Assembly (NCBI GenBank): GCA_922989275.2
Contig: OV277869.1
Span: 1,860,001 to 1,924,000 of the forward strand
DNA from: Gari tellinella
Taxonomy: Eukaryota > Mollusca > Bivalvia > Cardiida > Psammobiidae
Direction of reading: 5' to 3'
DNA length: 64,000 nt
The notes under the pieces were generated by a model. The model searched no databases, was not told the DNA's origin, and saw only the letters and a program-made list of their open reading frames with translations. The translations under genes and the position numbers were made by a program. Shown here piece by piece: positions 42,174 to 52,532 of this stretch. Numbering within the stretch: the stretch's first letter is position 1; each line of letters opens with the position of its first letter.

Positions 42174-42560
42174 ATCAAAGATGATAGGTGGGTGAGTAAG
42201 GTTTTACGACACCGCGACACTGAATAGGTAATACTATAGCGCCGACGAATGATGAGATGATAGACAACGCTTGATTAACCTCACTCATGTTACGAATCGT
42301 CGCACTGTTCTATGAGGTTTCGCTTTGCTCCCAAATATGATCTAGCCAAAACATTAACAACTTCGTTGAAAACTCAACAACACGAGCAATTTATGCCAAC
42401 AGCTTAGATCTACATCAGACGCGGCGTAACGCGGCACCTGATCAGGATCAAACTTGTTTGAGGGATAGACATAGAGATACAGAATCAGAGATTAAGAGAT
42501 ACAAAGACAGAGACAAAGCGATACAGAGACAGAGACATAGTACTTAGTATATCCGCCTAC

Positions 42561-42640
42561 CTGGTCCCCCCATTTCCAGTCTGGTCCCCGGACAACCCTC
42601 GTCCCATTCACAATTAACGATGTCAGCTCCGGACCACAGA
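42561..42640 (-). CDS. first half of MIB/HERC2 domain 1
   Basis: Exon of 80 bp, phase 1 to phase 0, acceptor TATTTAG and donor CAG|GTAGGC. It encodes CGPELTSLIVNGTRVVRG and then PDWKWGDQ. The string RVVRGPDWKWGDQ is the hallmark start of the MIB/HERC2 domain known from mindbomb and HERC2 ubiquitin ligases. The partner half is about 8 kb away at 34407-34584. Confidence 0.88.
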
Positions 42641-42705
42641 CTAAATATAAAGAGAACACTGTTTTGCTCTTCAACGACCATAATTATACAACATGCATTG
42701 GTGGA

Positions 42706-42905
42706 CATTTCCAGTTTCGAATTGAATCTAGTCCATTTTATACTATTTATGGTTGTTTTTCAATTGAAATATAACAAACAGTGAATACCCTGATCAGAGG
42801 ACTCCTAAAGGAACCCTCTGATCTGGATCTTTACTGTTTGCATAGAACAAGAGTGCTTTTCTCAGGTACATAGTTGGTAAAGGACGCATAAATGCCTGAC
42901 TATAG
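42706..42905 (-). mobile_element. MITE E, eroded
   Basis: GACATTTCCAGTTTCG start, hairpin about 42775-42842 (centre GACTCCTAAAGGAACC), then AGTGCTTTTCTCAGG. Confidence 0.65.
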
Positions 42906-43039
42906 TTTAAAGCGTTAGTGCAAACTGTAAGCAATATAGCTAAAGCTCACAATCATATGATGTTTTAGCATCACTTTTGTCTGGCATTAAATTGCCAAAG
43001 ATAAATTAAAGAAATAATCTCCGTTCTATCGTTTTAAAA

Positions 43040-43170
43040 AGTAATGGCAACTGATCAATAACTTCAATATAATACGTTCACAATGCATGTGTTATATACA
43101 TGTATCATTTTAAAGAGCAATTGTTTGCCTACACGATGGTATAACGCACGGTAAGATCACATACGTCGAT
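43040..43170 (+). mobile_element. fragment of the mariner-like element
   Basis: GATCAATAACTTCAATATAAT and GCCTACACGATGGTATAACG match 17205-17290. Confidence 0.6.
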
Positions 43171-43248
43171 TATAATTCTATACCCTGATATATAAACGCT
43201 TTTAGGTTAAAGCAATTTTGTCTACTGACAAAAATTTAGGGGAAGATC

Positions 43249-43493
43249 GGGGGCCCGTTTCTTAAAACGTGGTACGACAAAAACGGTCGTAATTCAAAAC
43301 TTACAAATACATTTAATATTTTATTTCTCTATCTAATCCCTGTCTTGTGACATCTCTTTGCGATCGTCTTTTCCAGAGATTCCAAAGAGATGCCACAAGA
43401 CAGGATTAGATGGAGATATAAATATTAATAGAGACTTTTACAATCTGACTTACGACAACATTTGTCGTACGAAGTTTTATGAAACGGTCCCCA
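43249..43493. mobile_element. MITE J
   Basis: GGGCCCGTTTCTTAAAACG / GTTTTATGAAACGGTCCC ends and the same inner palindrome (CATCTCTTTGCG / CCAAAGAGATG). Confidence 0.75.
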
Positions 43494-43609
43494 CGCTCCG
43501 AGTAATACCGCATTACACATCATCTGATCAGGCTCACAGCTGTTTGATATTACTCATGTCAAACTGCTTTAATTCACCCACTCCTGAAACATTTAATAGA
43601 AAATTCCAA

Positions 43610-43823
43610 TTTCAAACTTAAATCAAGAAGGTCTACATTTTTGGCCTATTTATGGTTGATTTTACAATACATTGCAAAACACACAAACAATGCAGAACCT
43701 GATAAGAAGGCTCCTGCAGGGACCCTTTGATCAGGATCCTCACTGTATGCATAGGAAAAGTTTACGCTTCGTAGGTACACGTTTTGTTAATTACGGGTAT
43801 ACTCGTCGCTAGGGTTCATTGAG
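43610..43823 (-). mobile_element. MITE E, eroded
   Basis: Hairpin 43686-43750 with several mismatches (GGCTCCTGCAGGGACC centre); right end CTAGGGTTCATTGAG then TTAA. Confidence 0.65.
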
Positions 43824-43864
43824 TTAACTTGACTTTGAAATGATTGTCTAAACAACTTTGTTAA

Positions 43865-44108
43865 CCCTTTACCTCATAGCCTGTTTCTAGTTTTGAAGAC
43901 AGGTGACAACTTAAAGCAGGTTAAAAGTAAAGCAGAATGTGCCTTAAGGCACATTCTGCTTTACTTTCAGCCTGCTTTAAGCTAAAATCTGCTAGGCTAT
44001 ATAAAATATTTGTAATGGTAATTGTTCATGAGGGTATAAACTGGAACTATTTTCTTCAGCGGAGGAATAAATTAAATACGCTAAAAGTCGCTTCTATGGG
44101 GTAAAGGG
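43865..44108 (+). mobile_element. MITE B (244 bp), best reference copy
   Basis: Clean TTAA-CCCTTTACCTC...GGGGTAAAGGG-TTAA ends. Perfect hairpin about 43910-43983, apex GTGCCTTAAGGCAC. Confidence 0.9.
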
Positions 44109-44146
44109 TTAAAGCAAACGGTATAATGACAGTAAACGTAGTTTAA

Positions 44147-44332
44147 CCCGTGCACTCTCAATGACGACATAAAGCGCGTTTGCAAACTGTTTCACATTCG
44201 TGTCGAATTTTCATCAGTCATATTGCCTTAAATCTAACTTTGAAACGATATTGCAGACAGCAATATTGAAGCAGACGATACTATGGCGATGAAGGGGTAA
44301 AACTACTCTCGACAAATTTGATTATGAAAGGG
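44147..44332 (+). mobile_element. MITE D without hairpin
   Basis: TTAA both sides. The hairpin is reduced to TTTGCAAACTGTTT between the usual flanks AAAGCGCG and CACATTCGTGTCG. Confidence 0.85.
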
Positions 44333-44411
44333 TTAAAGCAAACGATAGAATTATATGGCGGAAGGGCTAGGCAGGAAAAAAGACACGTTCAATAGTCAAT
44401 AATAAGCTTAC

Positions 44412-45053
44412 CTAGATTATTTGTGGTAGATGTCGATACAGGTGTGGTTGTATTCAATCTGACTGTTACATTTGCTTTTGATGGACGCGTTGCTGTTGTG
44501 CTTGTCGTTGATGGAGATGGTGTGGGCGTAGGTGTGGTTGATTTCTGTGTTGTTAATTTTTGTGTTGTTGGTTTTTGTGTTGTTGGGTTTTGTGTGGTTG
44601 GTTTTTGTGTTGTTGATTGTGTTGTTGGTTTTGGTGTTGTTGGTTTCTGTGTTGTTGATGGTTGTGTTGTTGACTGTGTTGTTGGTGATTGTGTTATTGG
44701 TTTTGTAGTTGATTTCTGTGTTATTGGTTTCTGTGTTGTTGGTTTCTGTGTTGTTGGTTTCTGTGTTGTTGGTTTCTGTGTTGTTGGATTCTGTGTTGCT
44801 GGTTTCTGTGTTGTATGTTGTTGTGTTGTTGGTTTCTGTGTTGTTGGTGGTGGTTGTGTTGTTGGTTTCTGTGTTGCTGGTGGACGTGTTGATACTGATA
44901 TCACGTGTGACGTAGTTTTAGTGATTGGTGACGTAATCATGCCTGGACAAAGGTTGCAAGTTTTCGGGCAGACCTTTGAAGCTACCGGCGTGTTCTTGCA
45001 GATGTCGTAGGAAACCATTAGCAGTGGACATGAAGGTTCGTCCTTACAATTCA
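44412..45053 (-). CDS. ShKT domain and Thr-rich mucin linker (secreted MIB/HERC2 gene)
   Basis: Large exon of 642 bp, phase 1 to phase 1, acceptor CCGACAG and donor CTAG|GTAAGC. The first about 40 residues are a ShKT-type module with six cysteines (CKDEPSC, DICK, CPKTCNLC). The rest is a Thr/Pro/Gln-rich repeat of the TTQKP type, expected to be heavily O-glycosylated, followed by TPTPSPSTTSTTATRP and an Asn-Thr-rich tail with NVT sites. ShKT modules occur in many secreted animal proteins and do not by themselves indicate a toxin. A B-type MITE ends 31 bp upstream of the acceptor. Confidence 0.85.
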
Positions 45054-45087
45054 CTGTCGGAATGAAAAGGAAAACCACAAGCTTTAA

Positions 45088-45331
45088 CCCTTTACCCAAT
45101 AGAAGCGACTTTTAGCGCATTCAGTTTATTCATCCGCTGAAGAAAATAGTTCCAAATTATACCGTAATGAATATGTGTCATATTTAATACTTTCATTATT
45201 CTAGCAGTTAATAGCTTAAAGCAGGCTGAAAGTAAAGCAGAATGCGCCTTAGGGCGCATTCTGCTTTACTTTCAACCTGCTTTAAGTAGTCACATATCGT
45301 CAATACTAGAAACAATCTATCAGGTAAAGGG
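45088..45331 (-). mobile_element. MITE B (244 bp) upstream of the mucin exon
   Basis: TTAA both sides; hairpin 45213-45284, apex CGCCTTAGGGCG. Its left TTAA is 31 bp from the acceptor of exon 44412-45053. Confidence 0.9.
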
Positions 45332-45469
45332 TTAAGGTAGTTCAACTCTAATGGAATTTGAAAACATCGACCAATGTCGGAAATACCGGAAGTGGAAGAG
45401 AAACATTTGTCATTGATTGCCTCTTAATTTTCATACCAATCAATCACTGTACGATAAAATGTTGTTTAG

Positions 45470-45660
45470 CACCCCTGAAAATGTTAAGGGACAGTTCCAG
45501 TTTCCAGTTAGATGACCGATAAGGGTTGTTTTCTGAAATACATTGCAAATGACAAACAGTGTAGGCACTCGTCAGCGGAATTCTATAGGATCCCTCTGAT
45601 CTGGGTCTACACTGCTTGCATAGAACATATGTACTCTTTACATGCTCTAACCATTTATAA
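45470..45660 (-). mobile_element. MITE E, eroded
   Basis: CAGTTCCAGTTTCCAG start, degraded hairpin 45549-45620 (CTCTGATCTGGGTCTACACTG arm). Confidence 0.55.
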
Positions 45661-45778
45661 TTCTTTAAAGAATGGCATGGTTTAACATACTGTTAGTAAG
45701 ATTTGTATATACGTACTATGTTGTAACCAGGATGAGACTATAATAAAGAACATAAACTGTATGTTTGTCTGTGCTTAC

Positions 45779-45890
45779 ATGCCAGTTTACACTCTAGGTT
45801 ACATAAGTCGTCGGAACAGCAGTCGGCACACAAATGGTTCGAACGCTTCCCCACAAGTCCCATGGGATCTAACTGAGAATTCCCACAGTT
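45779..45890 (-). CDS. second half of Ly6/TFP domain 2 (secreted MIB/HERC2 gene)
   Basis: Exon of 112 bp, phase 0 to phase 1, acceptor TTTGTTTCAG and donor CAT|GTAAGC. It encodes NCGNSQLDPMGLVGK and then NHLCADCCSDDLCNLECKLA, again with the CC-x3/4-LCN ending of Ly6/TFP domains. With 51155-51249 it completes the second three-finger domain. Confidence 0.82.
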
Positions 45891-46174
45891 CTGAAACAAA
45901 CACAATTTAGATGTATGAACGACAGAGAACATGACAAAACAGGCATTATAACAGTTTTCAAACCATTAACCAATAGTGAATAGTTCACTTGTCCAATGCA
46001 AACAGTGTAGACACTGGTCACTTGGCTCATACGCTATTTAATATGTTGTAATACATGCATAAACACAAAAACTTTCGCATTTTGAAGGATGGCAAATAAA
46101 CCCGACCTGTTTTGATATCAAAATTACGCGATTTGAAATCTATGTTTCTCTAGTAATTAGAAACTGAGCGTCTT

Positions 46175-46432
46175 CAGGCCTGCCATAAGTTGATAAAAAA
46201 AAAATCCTAAGATTTAATTTTTTTCAATTTTTCAAGCCCGATTTTCCTGATTATATCTTTAACCCATAGCCTGTTTCTAGTATTTAAGACGAGTAATGCT
46301 TAAAGCAGGTTGAAAGTAAAGCAGAATGCGCCTTAAGGCGCATTCTGCTTTACTTTCAGCCTGTTTTAAGCTTCCATCTGTTGAAATAAAAATCCGAAGA
46401 TTTCGGAAAAATCCGGAGAAATGGCAGCCCTG
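46175..46432 (-). mobile_element. MITE C (258 bp)
   Basis: CAGGCCTGCCATAAG...AATGGCAGCCCTG, direct duplication CGTCTT on both sides. Confidence 0.9.
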
Positions 46433-46537
46433 CGTCTTTATAAATGACACTTGCAATAGTCTATGGTAAAACTACATTGTTTTGAATCAACGATTTGCGA
46501 AACTCATTCACGATTCTTTAGATAACCACAACACGTA

Positions 46538-46771
46538 CAGTGGAGAATCTGTTATTCTTACGTCATTGGTGACGTCATACAGTGGAGAATCTGTTATTCT
46601 TTCCCAATAAACGCGTTTACGCTAAAACTATTATTTGCAGTGCAAACAGTTTGCAAACAAGATAAACATGAAATATCAGAATTGTCCAAAAGTTGTTCTT
46701 TTCTACGTTTTAGCGCTTTGCGTTTGCGTACGTTTGCGTTTAAACGGGAAAGAATAACAGATTCTCCACTG
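46538..46771 (-). mobile_element. MITE A without hairpin, with an extra end
   Basis: The 46581-46771 copy has both ends and TA flanks, but the 70-nt hairpin is reduced to GCAAACAGTTTGCAAAC. A second A terminus plus TGACGTCA spacer precedes it (46538-46580). Confidence 0.85.
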
Positions 46772-46779
46772 TATTGTGA

Positions 46780-47110
46780 AATATTACTGAATGGGTTTTT
46801 AGAAAACTAACTCACGCGTTTTAAAATGCTAATGGATAACCAACTTTAAGTGCTTTCAAAAATTACTTAACTGTCGTTACAGATATAAAACTGAAGTATT
46901 TTGAAATATTGCTTCAAGTCCTTTAGGTAACACTCTTAAGTGTTTTGAAATATTATAAACGGGTTGTTACATGTAAGTAACAAACTTACGTGTTTCGAAA
47001 TATTTTATACGGGTCCTAATGTAACAACATTACGTGTTTTAAAAAGTACTTAAGGGTCATTAGGTAATAAACTCATGTGTTTCGAAATGTAACTTAAGGT
47101 TTGATATAAA
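46780..47110. repeat. degenerate minisatellite, period about 65 bp
   Basis: Five units with TTTTGAAATATT...GGTAACAAACTTACGTG cores, strongly diverged. Confidence 0.6.
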
Positions 47111-47166
47111 TAAAATGTACTGATTTTCAAATATTAACCCATTTGTGCTTGTCCACGGCCCTTTAA

Positions 47167-47409
47167 CCCTTTGAACCCTAGTCCCGCAAATAGGCGTTCT
47201 TTTCAAACAATGTACATGTGAATAATACAATTGTCCTGTGCAAACAGTGAAGACCCAGATCAGAGGGCTCCGAAAGGAGCCCTCTGATCAGGGTCTTCAC
47301 TGTTTGTCATAATGCCAAACATTGACAAAAACAACCCTTAAAAGTCAGAAATGGACTTGACTAAAATGGAAACTGGAATTGTCCATTAAAAGTTTCAGGG
47401 AGGAAAGAG
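47167..47409 (+). mobile_element. MITE E (243 bp)
   Basis: TTAA-CCCTTTGAACCCTAG...CAGGGAGGAAAGAG-TTAA; hairpin 47240-47308, centre GGCTCCGAAAGGAGCC. Confidence 0.88.
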
Positions 47410-47539
47410 TTAAACAGGACATAGGCAAACAGTGTAAACTTTGATCAGATCGTTACGCAGAATAGTGGACACTCAGGTGGCTCACTTGCTCTCATTTTCG
47501 CGCATTAAAATAAGAAGGGCAGTTTTACATAAATTGTAA

Positions 47540-47890
47540 TAACTTTTTTTTCTGGACAGATATCGTTCCTGTGCAAACGGTCCGTGTTAGCTTAATCATT
47601 TTCCTTTATGATGAAATTTGTTTTGAAAAAATATTTTAATAAGATTTTGGTCCTTTTTTAAGTTGAAAAAGACACCTCTTAATCACATTAAACAAAGAGT
47701 AAAATGCTGAAAATAAGCCTCGATACGGTTAATATAACACGACCTTGTGCATTTATACAAATCGATATCAATTCTGTGCAAACGGGTTCGTATAATTGAA
47801 TATTTGTTCTTTCTTTTGATATTAATTTAAAAATTGTAAGTTAATGTTAATTTGGTCCTTTTTCAAATTGAAAATAAAATTAATATGTTC
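47540..47890. repeat. imperfect direct duplication
   Basis: Blocks at 47558-47690 and 47762-47880 share GATATCGTTCCTGTGCAAACGG-like, TTGGTCCTTTTT and TTGAAAA segments. Confidence 0.55.
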
Positions 47891-48346
47891 AAAGTGTCGT
47901 CGGGAGTTTCCGTAAATACCGAGCGGTAAGAGCCGAAGATTGACGGGCTCGCCAGCTAGCGTAGGGCAATTTATCGATAATCTAGTGATGTCCACTATTC
48001 TGCCTAACGTGCCGCACAATATAGATTAAAACGAAAATGAAAACTAAGACCAGACACCTCTTAGATAAAAAATAGTATAAAATATATAAGCATGGAAAAA
48101 ATCCACTTGGCTCAAAAGGCTTGTTGAATTGTCGTATGGTAACAAACTTACGTGTTTTGAAATACAGCCACTGGAATATACTCGTGTTGTCTCAAAATCC
48201 AAACGTGCATTATTATAGCAAACCTGCGAAATAGACAGAAAGAAAACAGTGACATTAAACTTTTTTGGGTGTGATTTGGAAACAGCTTTGGCGATTTTAC
48301 GAAAGATGCCTACCTTCATGTAGCTACAGTGGAGAATACATTAATT

Positions 48347-48540
48347 CAGTCGAAACTGGATACTTCAAACTCGTCTTAGTTGGAACATACCCATATTTCA
48401 AAGTTAAAACGTGGCTTAGCCACGTTTTAACTTTGAATTACGGGTATGTTCGACATAATCGAGATCGACTAATCAAAATTCAACTTACGAAATACTGCTT
48501 GGATCGATTTAAGTGAGTTCAAAGTTTTGAGTTTCGACTG
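48347..48540 (+). mobile_element. short hairpin MITE (194 bp), separate family
   Basis: CAGTCGAAACTGG / TTTGAGTTTCGACTG ends, right TA; inner palindrome AAAGTTAAAACGTGGC-TAGCCACGTTTTAACTTT. Confidence 0.65.
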
Positions 48541-48966
48541 TATGTCTATTTTAACAGATTCAAATCGAGTATATTCGTCTCTAGCGGGGACTGTGTTATA
48601 CTAGACATAATAACGTCTTTTCTGCTGTAATGAAGTTTACACTAATTCATAATTTGCATACGTTCATACTTTCAGCTACTAAATTGTTAGAGTTGTGATA
48701 GAAACAAACATACACTAGTTAACACACATTTCGAGATTTATAATGCGGTTGAATTTATTTCCGTGCTTATGATTTATGAATACGACCTGTGTTCGGATTT
48801 ACGATCGACTCAAGTGTGTATTGTAAGGGCACACCCAAACTTAAATATTTTTTCTTCCCTGTGATATTAAATTGTTCATTGTGAAACTAGAAACGTGTTG
48901 TATACACAGTGTTTACCCAGGTAGTTAAATTAAATTAAAATTGAATAATTTAATATTGTTTGTTTT

Positions 48967-49296
48967 GTCACAAATTAATCTCTCCAACTATGTTAGGTTC
49001 AGTACCGTGACATACTTACCCACGAAATTGAAATTCGTCCACGAATTAACGTACATGAAAGTAGTTTAATTGTGAGTAAGTCTATAGTTATCTATGTAGA
49101 CACTGTTAAGCTAACCATACAATGACCGTCACGGTCCCTCGTTGGGCGCCAAATGTTACAGGGGGAGAAAAAGATACAACCTAACCGGGGCTCGAACCCG
49201 GGACCTTCGGACTGCCATTCCGACGCTCTACCGACTGAGATAGCCGACTGACTACAAATTAATCTCCCCAGCTGTGTAAGGTTTAGTACCGTGACA
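48967..49296 (-). mobile_element. TRIM-like miniature LTR element with a tRNA-like LTR
   Basis: On the minus strand: LTR 49296-49154, TGTCACGGTAC...TGTAACA (143 bp); two bases; a primer-binding-like site TGGCGCCCAACGAGGGAC (49151-49134) that matches the 3' end of lysine tRNAs; about 120 bp of non-coding interior; then a second LTR start TGTCACGGTACTGAACC (49012) cut off after about 45 bp. No ORF. The polypurine tract is weak. Confidence 0.6.
49178..49249 (-). tRNA. tRNA-like sequence (anticodon GGC) inside the LTR
   Basis: The 72-nt fold has a perfect 5-bp anticodon stem around ATGGCAG (anticodon GGC, Ala-like), a perfect T arm CCGGG-TTCGAGC-CCCGG, and A box CTCAGTCGGTAGAGC. The acceptor stem pairs poorly and D-stem position 10-25 is mismatched, so a functional tRNA is unlikely. 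A Pol III promoter is plausible. Confidence 0.55.
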
Positions 49297-49299
49297 GTT

Positions 49300-50040
49300 T
49301 CGTTACTTTTGGTTAGTTATTGGTGGCTGTACTAGTTTGTTCATAACTCCATGAACAAAAATAAACAAATTAGGCCACGCCTTGTTGGGACTACTTCCTT
49401 TTAGTCCATCTGTTTTCCACACGGGCTGCATGAAGCAGGACGCCAAATGACGTCATTGGCGTTTGCGTTTCTACAAAAGAGCGTCACGTTTTGGCGGTAA
49501 AATATGTGACCGAGGGACTACCACAAACGGCTTAAAAGTGTTAAGCGTTAAATACTGAGCACTCAAGTCAAATTCTCTATTTAATTTCTTTCTTAAATTC
49601 AGTAGTGATATTGAATTATAAGGAGCAAGTTTTCATTTAAGGAATATTTCGAACATTTATTGTATTTATGGAGGTATAAAAAAAAAACACCTGGTCACAC
49701 TGTATACAAAAGTGTGACCAAGTTTTTTCCATACCTCCATGAATACAATCAATGTTCCGCATTATTCCTTATAACTTTATATCACTAGTGAATTTTAAGA
49801 AAGTAGTTATATAGATAAAACATAGTTCGTAGTCCCTCCCACATATATATTTTCCGCAAAAACGCGAAGTTGTTTTGTAGTAACGTCGTTGTCAAAGACG
49901 TCATTTGGCTTCCTGCTTCTTGCAGCGCTTGTGGAGAATAGTTGTTCTAAGACAAGGCGTGGCCTGATTTTTTTCATGGGGTTATAAAAGCAATACAGCC
50001 AATCACAGCTATCCAAAAGTAATAAAAACAAACAATTTTG
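49300..50040. mobile_element. foldback built from L-type tails
   Basis: Inverted arms (49395-49545 and 49825-49935) both match the L-type tail (CGCCAAAACGTGACG; GCAGCGCTTGTGG). Centre palindrome 49668-49738, GGAGGTATAAA...TTTTTCCATACCTCC. Confidence 0.7.
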
Positions 50041-50339
50041 AATTATAGAGTTATCAAAAAGGCCTGGTCACACGTGACACACCGCGAAGCGGTTTCATAC
50101 AGTCTGACCAGTTTGTTTGTTGATGGTTTTTTTGGTCATAAAAACACAATAATTACATATGAACACAATAAATATTCTAATTATTCCTTAATTAACACAC
50201 TTCTTAAGCATACCTACTTTAAATGACATATAGTTTTATATATGAATAATTATATTTAGTAGAAGAATCGGCGCTATATGACCTATTTTGTGTCGCAATG
50301 CCGTAAAACCCAACTCATCCATCAGTAGAAGAAGTGTTC

Positions 50340-50830
50340 CGTTCGGACTTCAGTACGTACCTTGTGTGTTTCGTACACTTGTATCTTATGACAATGTTAG
50401 TCGAGGGGAACAACATCGAAATCAACAACACCAACAACAACGACACAACCATCAACAACACAAAAACCAACAACACAACCAACTTTACAAAAACAACAAC
50501 ACAAGCTTTAACAACACAGAAATCAACAACACATAAATCAACAACACAGAAATCAACAACACAATTACTAACAACACAGAAATCAAAAACACAGAAATCA
50601 ACAACACAATCATTAACAACACAAAAATCAACAACACAGAAATCAACAAGACCTACGCCCACACCATTTCCATCAACGACAAGCTCAACAGCAACACGTC
50701 CATCAGAAGCAAATGTAACAGTCAGTTTGAACACAACCACACCTTTATCGATATCTACCACACATAATCTAAGTAAGCTTGTTATTGACTATTGAACGTT
50801 TCTTTTTTCTGCCTAGCCCTTCCGTTATAT
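50340..50830 (+). pseudogene. inverted duplicate of the mucin exon fused to a decayed TFP half-exon
   Basis: Plus strand 50500-50775 encodes the Thr-rich tail (RPTPTPFPSTTSSTATRP, NVTVSLNTTTPLS) and donor GTAAGC, matching minus-strand exon 44412-45053 and its intron (CTTGTTATTGACTATTGAACG). At 50346-50410 the minus strand has a decayed copy of TFP exon 51155-51249. Thr codons extend across the junction. No acceptor or partner exon on the plus strand. Confidence 0.75.
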
Positions 50831-50850
50831 AATTTTATCGTCTGCTTTAA

Positions 50851-51085
50851 CCCTTTCACTCCCATAGACGTCATAAAGTGCATTTACAAACCGTTTTGAT
50901 CCTGATCAGACGCCGCGTAAGGCGGCGTCTGATCAGGATCAAAACTGTTTGCCACTTGTTTTAAAATTGCGTTATACTCCCTTAAATCTAACTTTGAAAC
51001 GATATTGCAGACAACAATATTGAAGCAGACGAAAATATAGCGGTGAAGGGATAAAAATCTCACGACAAATTTGATCATGAAAAGG
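50851..51085 (+). mobile_element. MITE D (235 bp), best reference copy
   Basis: TTAA both sides; perfect hairpin about 50888-50951 (GATCCTGATCAGACGCCGCG arm; centre CGCCGCGTAAGGCGGCG). Confidence 0.9.
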
Positions 51086-51154
51086 TTAATAAACCCCGTT
51101 TACTGTAATTATACCGCTTGCTTTAACGTGTTTCATCCTAGCTGCAGTACGTAC

Positions 51155-51249
51155 CTCGTGTGTTTCGCACACCTGTATATTATGACAAGGGTAGTCGAGG
51201 GGATAGTCCTCACAGTTGAAGCACACGGGACCTCTGATGGCCGGATAGC
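51155..51249 (-). CDS. first half of Ly6/TFP domain 2 (secreted MIB/HERC2 gene)
   Basis: Exon of 95 bp, phase 1 to phase 0, acceptor TTTAAG and donor GAG|GTACGT. It encodes GYPAIRGPVCFNCEDYP and then LDYPCHNIQVCETHE, the same half-domain layout as 54198-54280. A decayed copy of its 3' part lies at about 50346-50410. Confidence 0.78.
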
Positions 51250-51779
51250 CTTAAACAAACAATCTGTGCTATGAGAAAAAACAAGACAGTGTTGATCTAT
51301 AAAACTAGCAGCAATGTCTTTCTAGATACAGGTATATTAATTAACATGGTCTAAAACTAGAAATACGTTACGTAACATTACAGCGGATGTAGATGATTGC
51401 AAACAGATGTAGACCAAAACTAGCCACCGTGTCTAAGACGCGGCGGATGGTCTTTGTATACACTGTCTTGCAATATTATAATTAAGAAACGTCGTACGTC
51501 AAATATTGTCGCAAGTCAGATTATAAAATTCTCATTTCTTTTTCATTTCTCCATTTAATCCTGTCTTGTGACATCTCTTTGGAATCGCCCTGAAACATTT
51601 AACGGAGAATTCCAATTAAATCAATGTTTTTTCTCTTTAGGGATGATGTTAACAACTTACTGCAAAAGTGACAAACAGTGCAGACCCTGATCAGCGTCTA
51701 CAAGTTGTTTGCGTAGGGCATTAAATTTTGTATTCTTCTTCACAGATACATTGTTCGTTAATGAATAAGGTTGACAATT

Positions 51780-52080
51780 GCGCTTCCTAGGCTTTGCCGT
51801 AGCGTGAAGATCTAATTTTCTCACATAACTACCCCTGTTTTCTAACGCGAACAACGATGACGAATATCCTTATCTTATGTGTAAGATCACTTTGATGACG
51901 TCACTATAACGTCACTATTTATAGTGGGTTCCAAAACCGGGGTTCCAAAAAATGCATATTGCTTAAAAAATAGCTTAAATCGTTGGTAATGTGAGAAAAA
52001 GAATCTGTCACTTGTCGATGTTTAAGACAAGTTGATCTCGCTTAATAACATTTCAATTCTAGACTCGTTTGAGATCAGTT
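51780..52080 (-). repeat. R-type dispersed repeat, one arm
   Basis: Shares TGTGAGAAAAAGAATCTGTCAC, GATGTTTAAGACAAG and AACAACGATGACG-like blocks with 56165-56560 in inverse orientation; here the hairpin is halved. Confidence 0.6.
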
Positions 52081-52117
52081 TGTCTTACACATTGACTCAT
52101 GAAATATCCTATATTAC

Positions 52118-52235
52118 CTGTTATATTACATCCTCTTACATTACACAGATCATCGTGGTCACAGCAATCATGGCAAGAATAGAATAAATTCAGCCCACCC
52201 CCGTGTGGTACTGGCGTACTAGCCACTGCGCATGT
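52118..52235 (-). CDS. second half of Ly6/TFP domain 1 (secreted MIB/HERC2 gene)
   Basis: Exon of 118 bp, phase 0 to phase 1, acceptor TGTTTCAG and donor ACAG|GTAATA. It encodes TCAVASTPVPHGGG and then SCHDCCDHDDLCNVRGCN. The CC-x4-LCN ending is the Ly6/TFP C-terminal signature. Phase 1 exit matches the entry of the next exon. An internal GTAAGA right after LCN could act as an alternative donor but would break the phase series. Confidence 0.82.
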
Positions 52236-52278
52236 CTGAAACAAGAAACAAAGTTCGTACAATCCAAACCACAGGTGA

Positions 52279-52532
52279 CAGGGCTGCCATAAGTTGACAT
52301 GAAAAATCCTAAGATTTCCAAATTTGCATTTTTCAAGTGCGATTTTACGAATCGTACCTTTACCCCCATTGCCTGTTTCTAGTTTGTTGACATGTGGCTG
52401 CTTAAAGCAGACTGGAAGTAAAGCAGAATGCGCCTTAAGGCGCATTCTGCTTTACTTTCAGCCTACTTTAAGCTACCATGTACTAGAAAAAATCCGAAGA
52501 TTCAGGAAATATCCGGAGAAATGGCAGCCCTG
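52279..52532 (-). mobile_element. MITE C near Ly6/TFP exon
   Basis: Intact ends and hairpin; 43 bp upstream of the acceptor of exon 52118-52235. Flanks AGGTGA and ATATCA do not match. Confidence 0.85.

Noticed and set aside
44423..45010. Val-rich open frame on the plus strand
   Set aside because: It is the antisense of the Thr codons of the mucin exon (ACA read as TGT/GTT) and has no splice signals of its own. The same holds for the minus-strand frame at 50315-50761.
44412..45053. Interpretation of the ShKT-containing exon as a venom toxin gene
   Set aside because: ShKT modules are common in secreted animal proteins; here the module is embedded in a large multidomain protein with a mucin linker.
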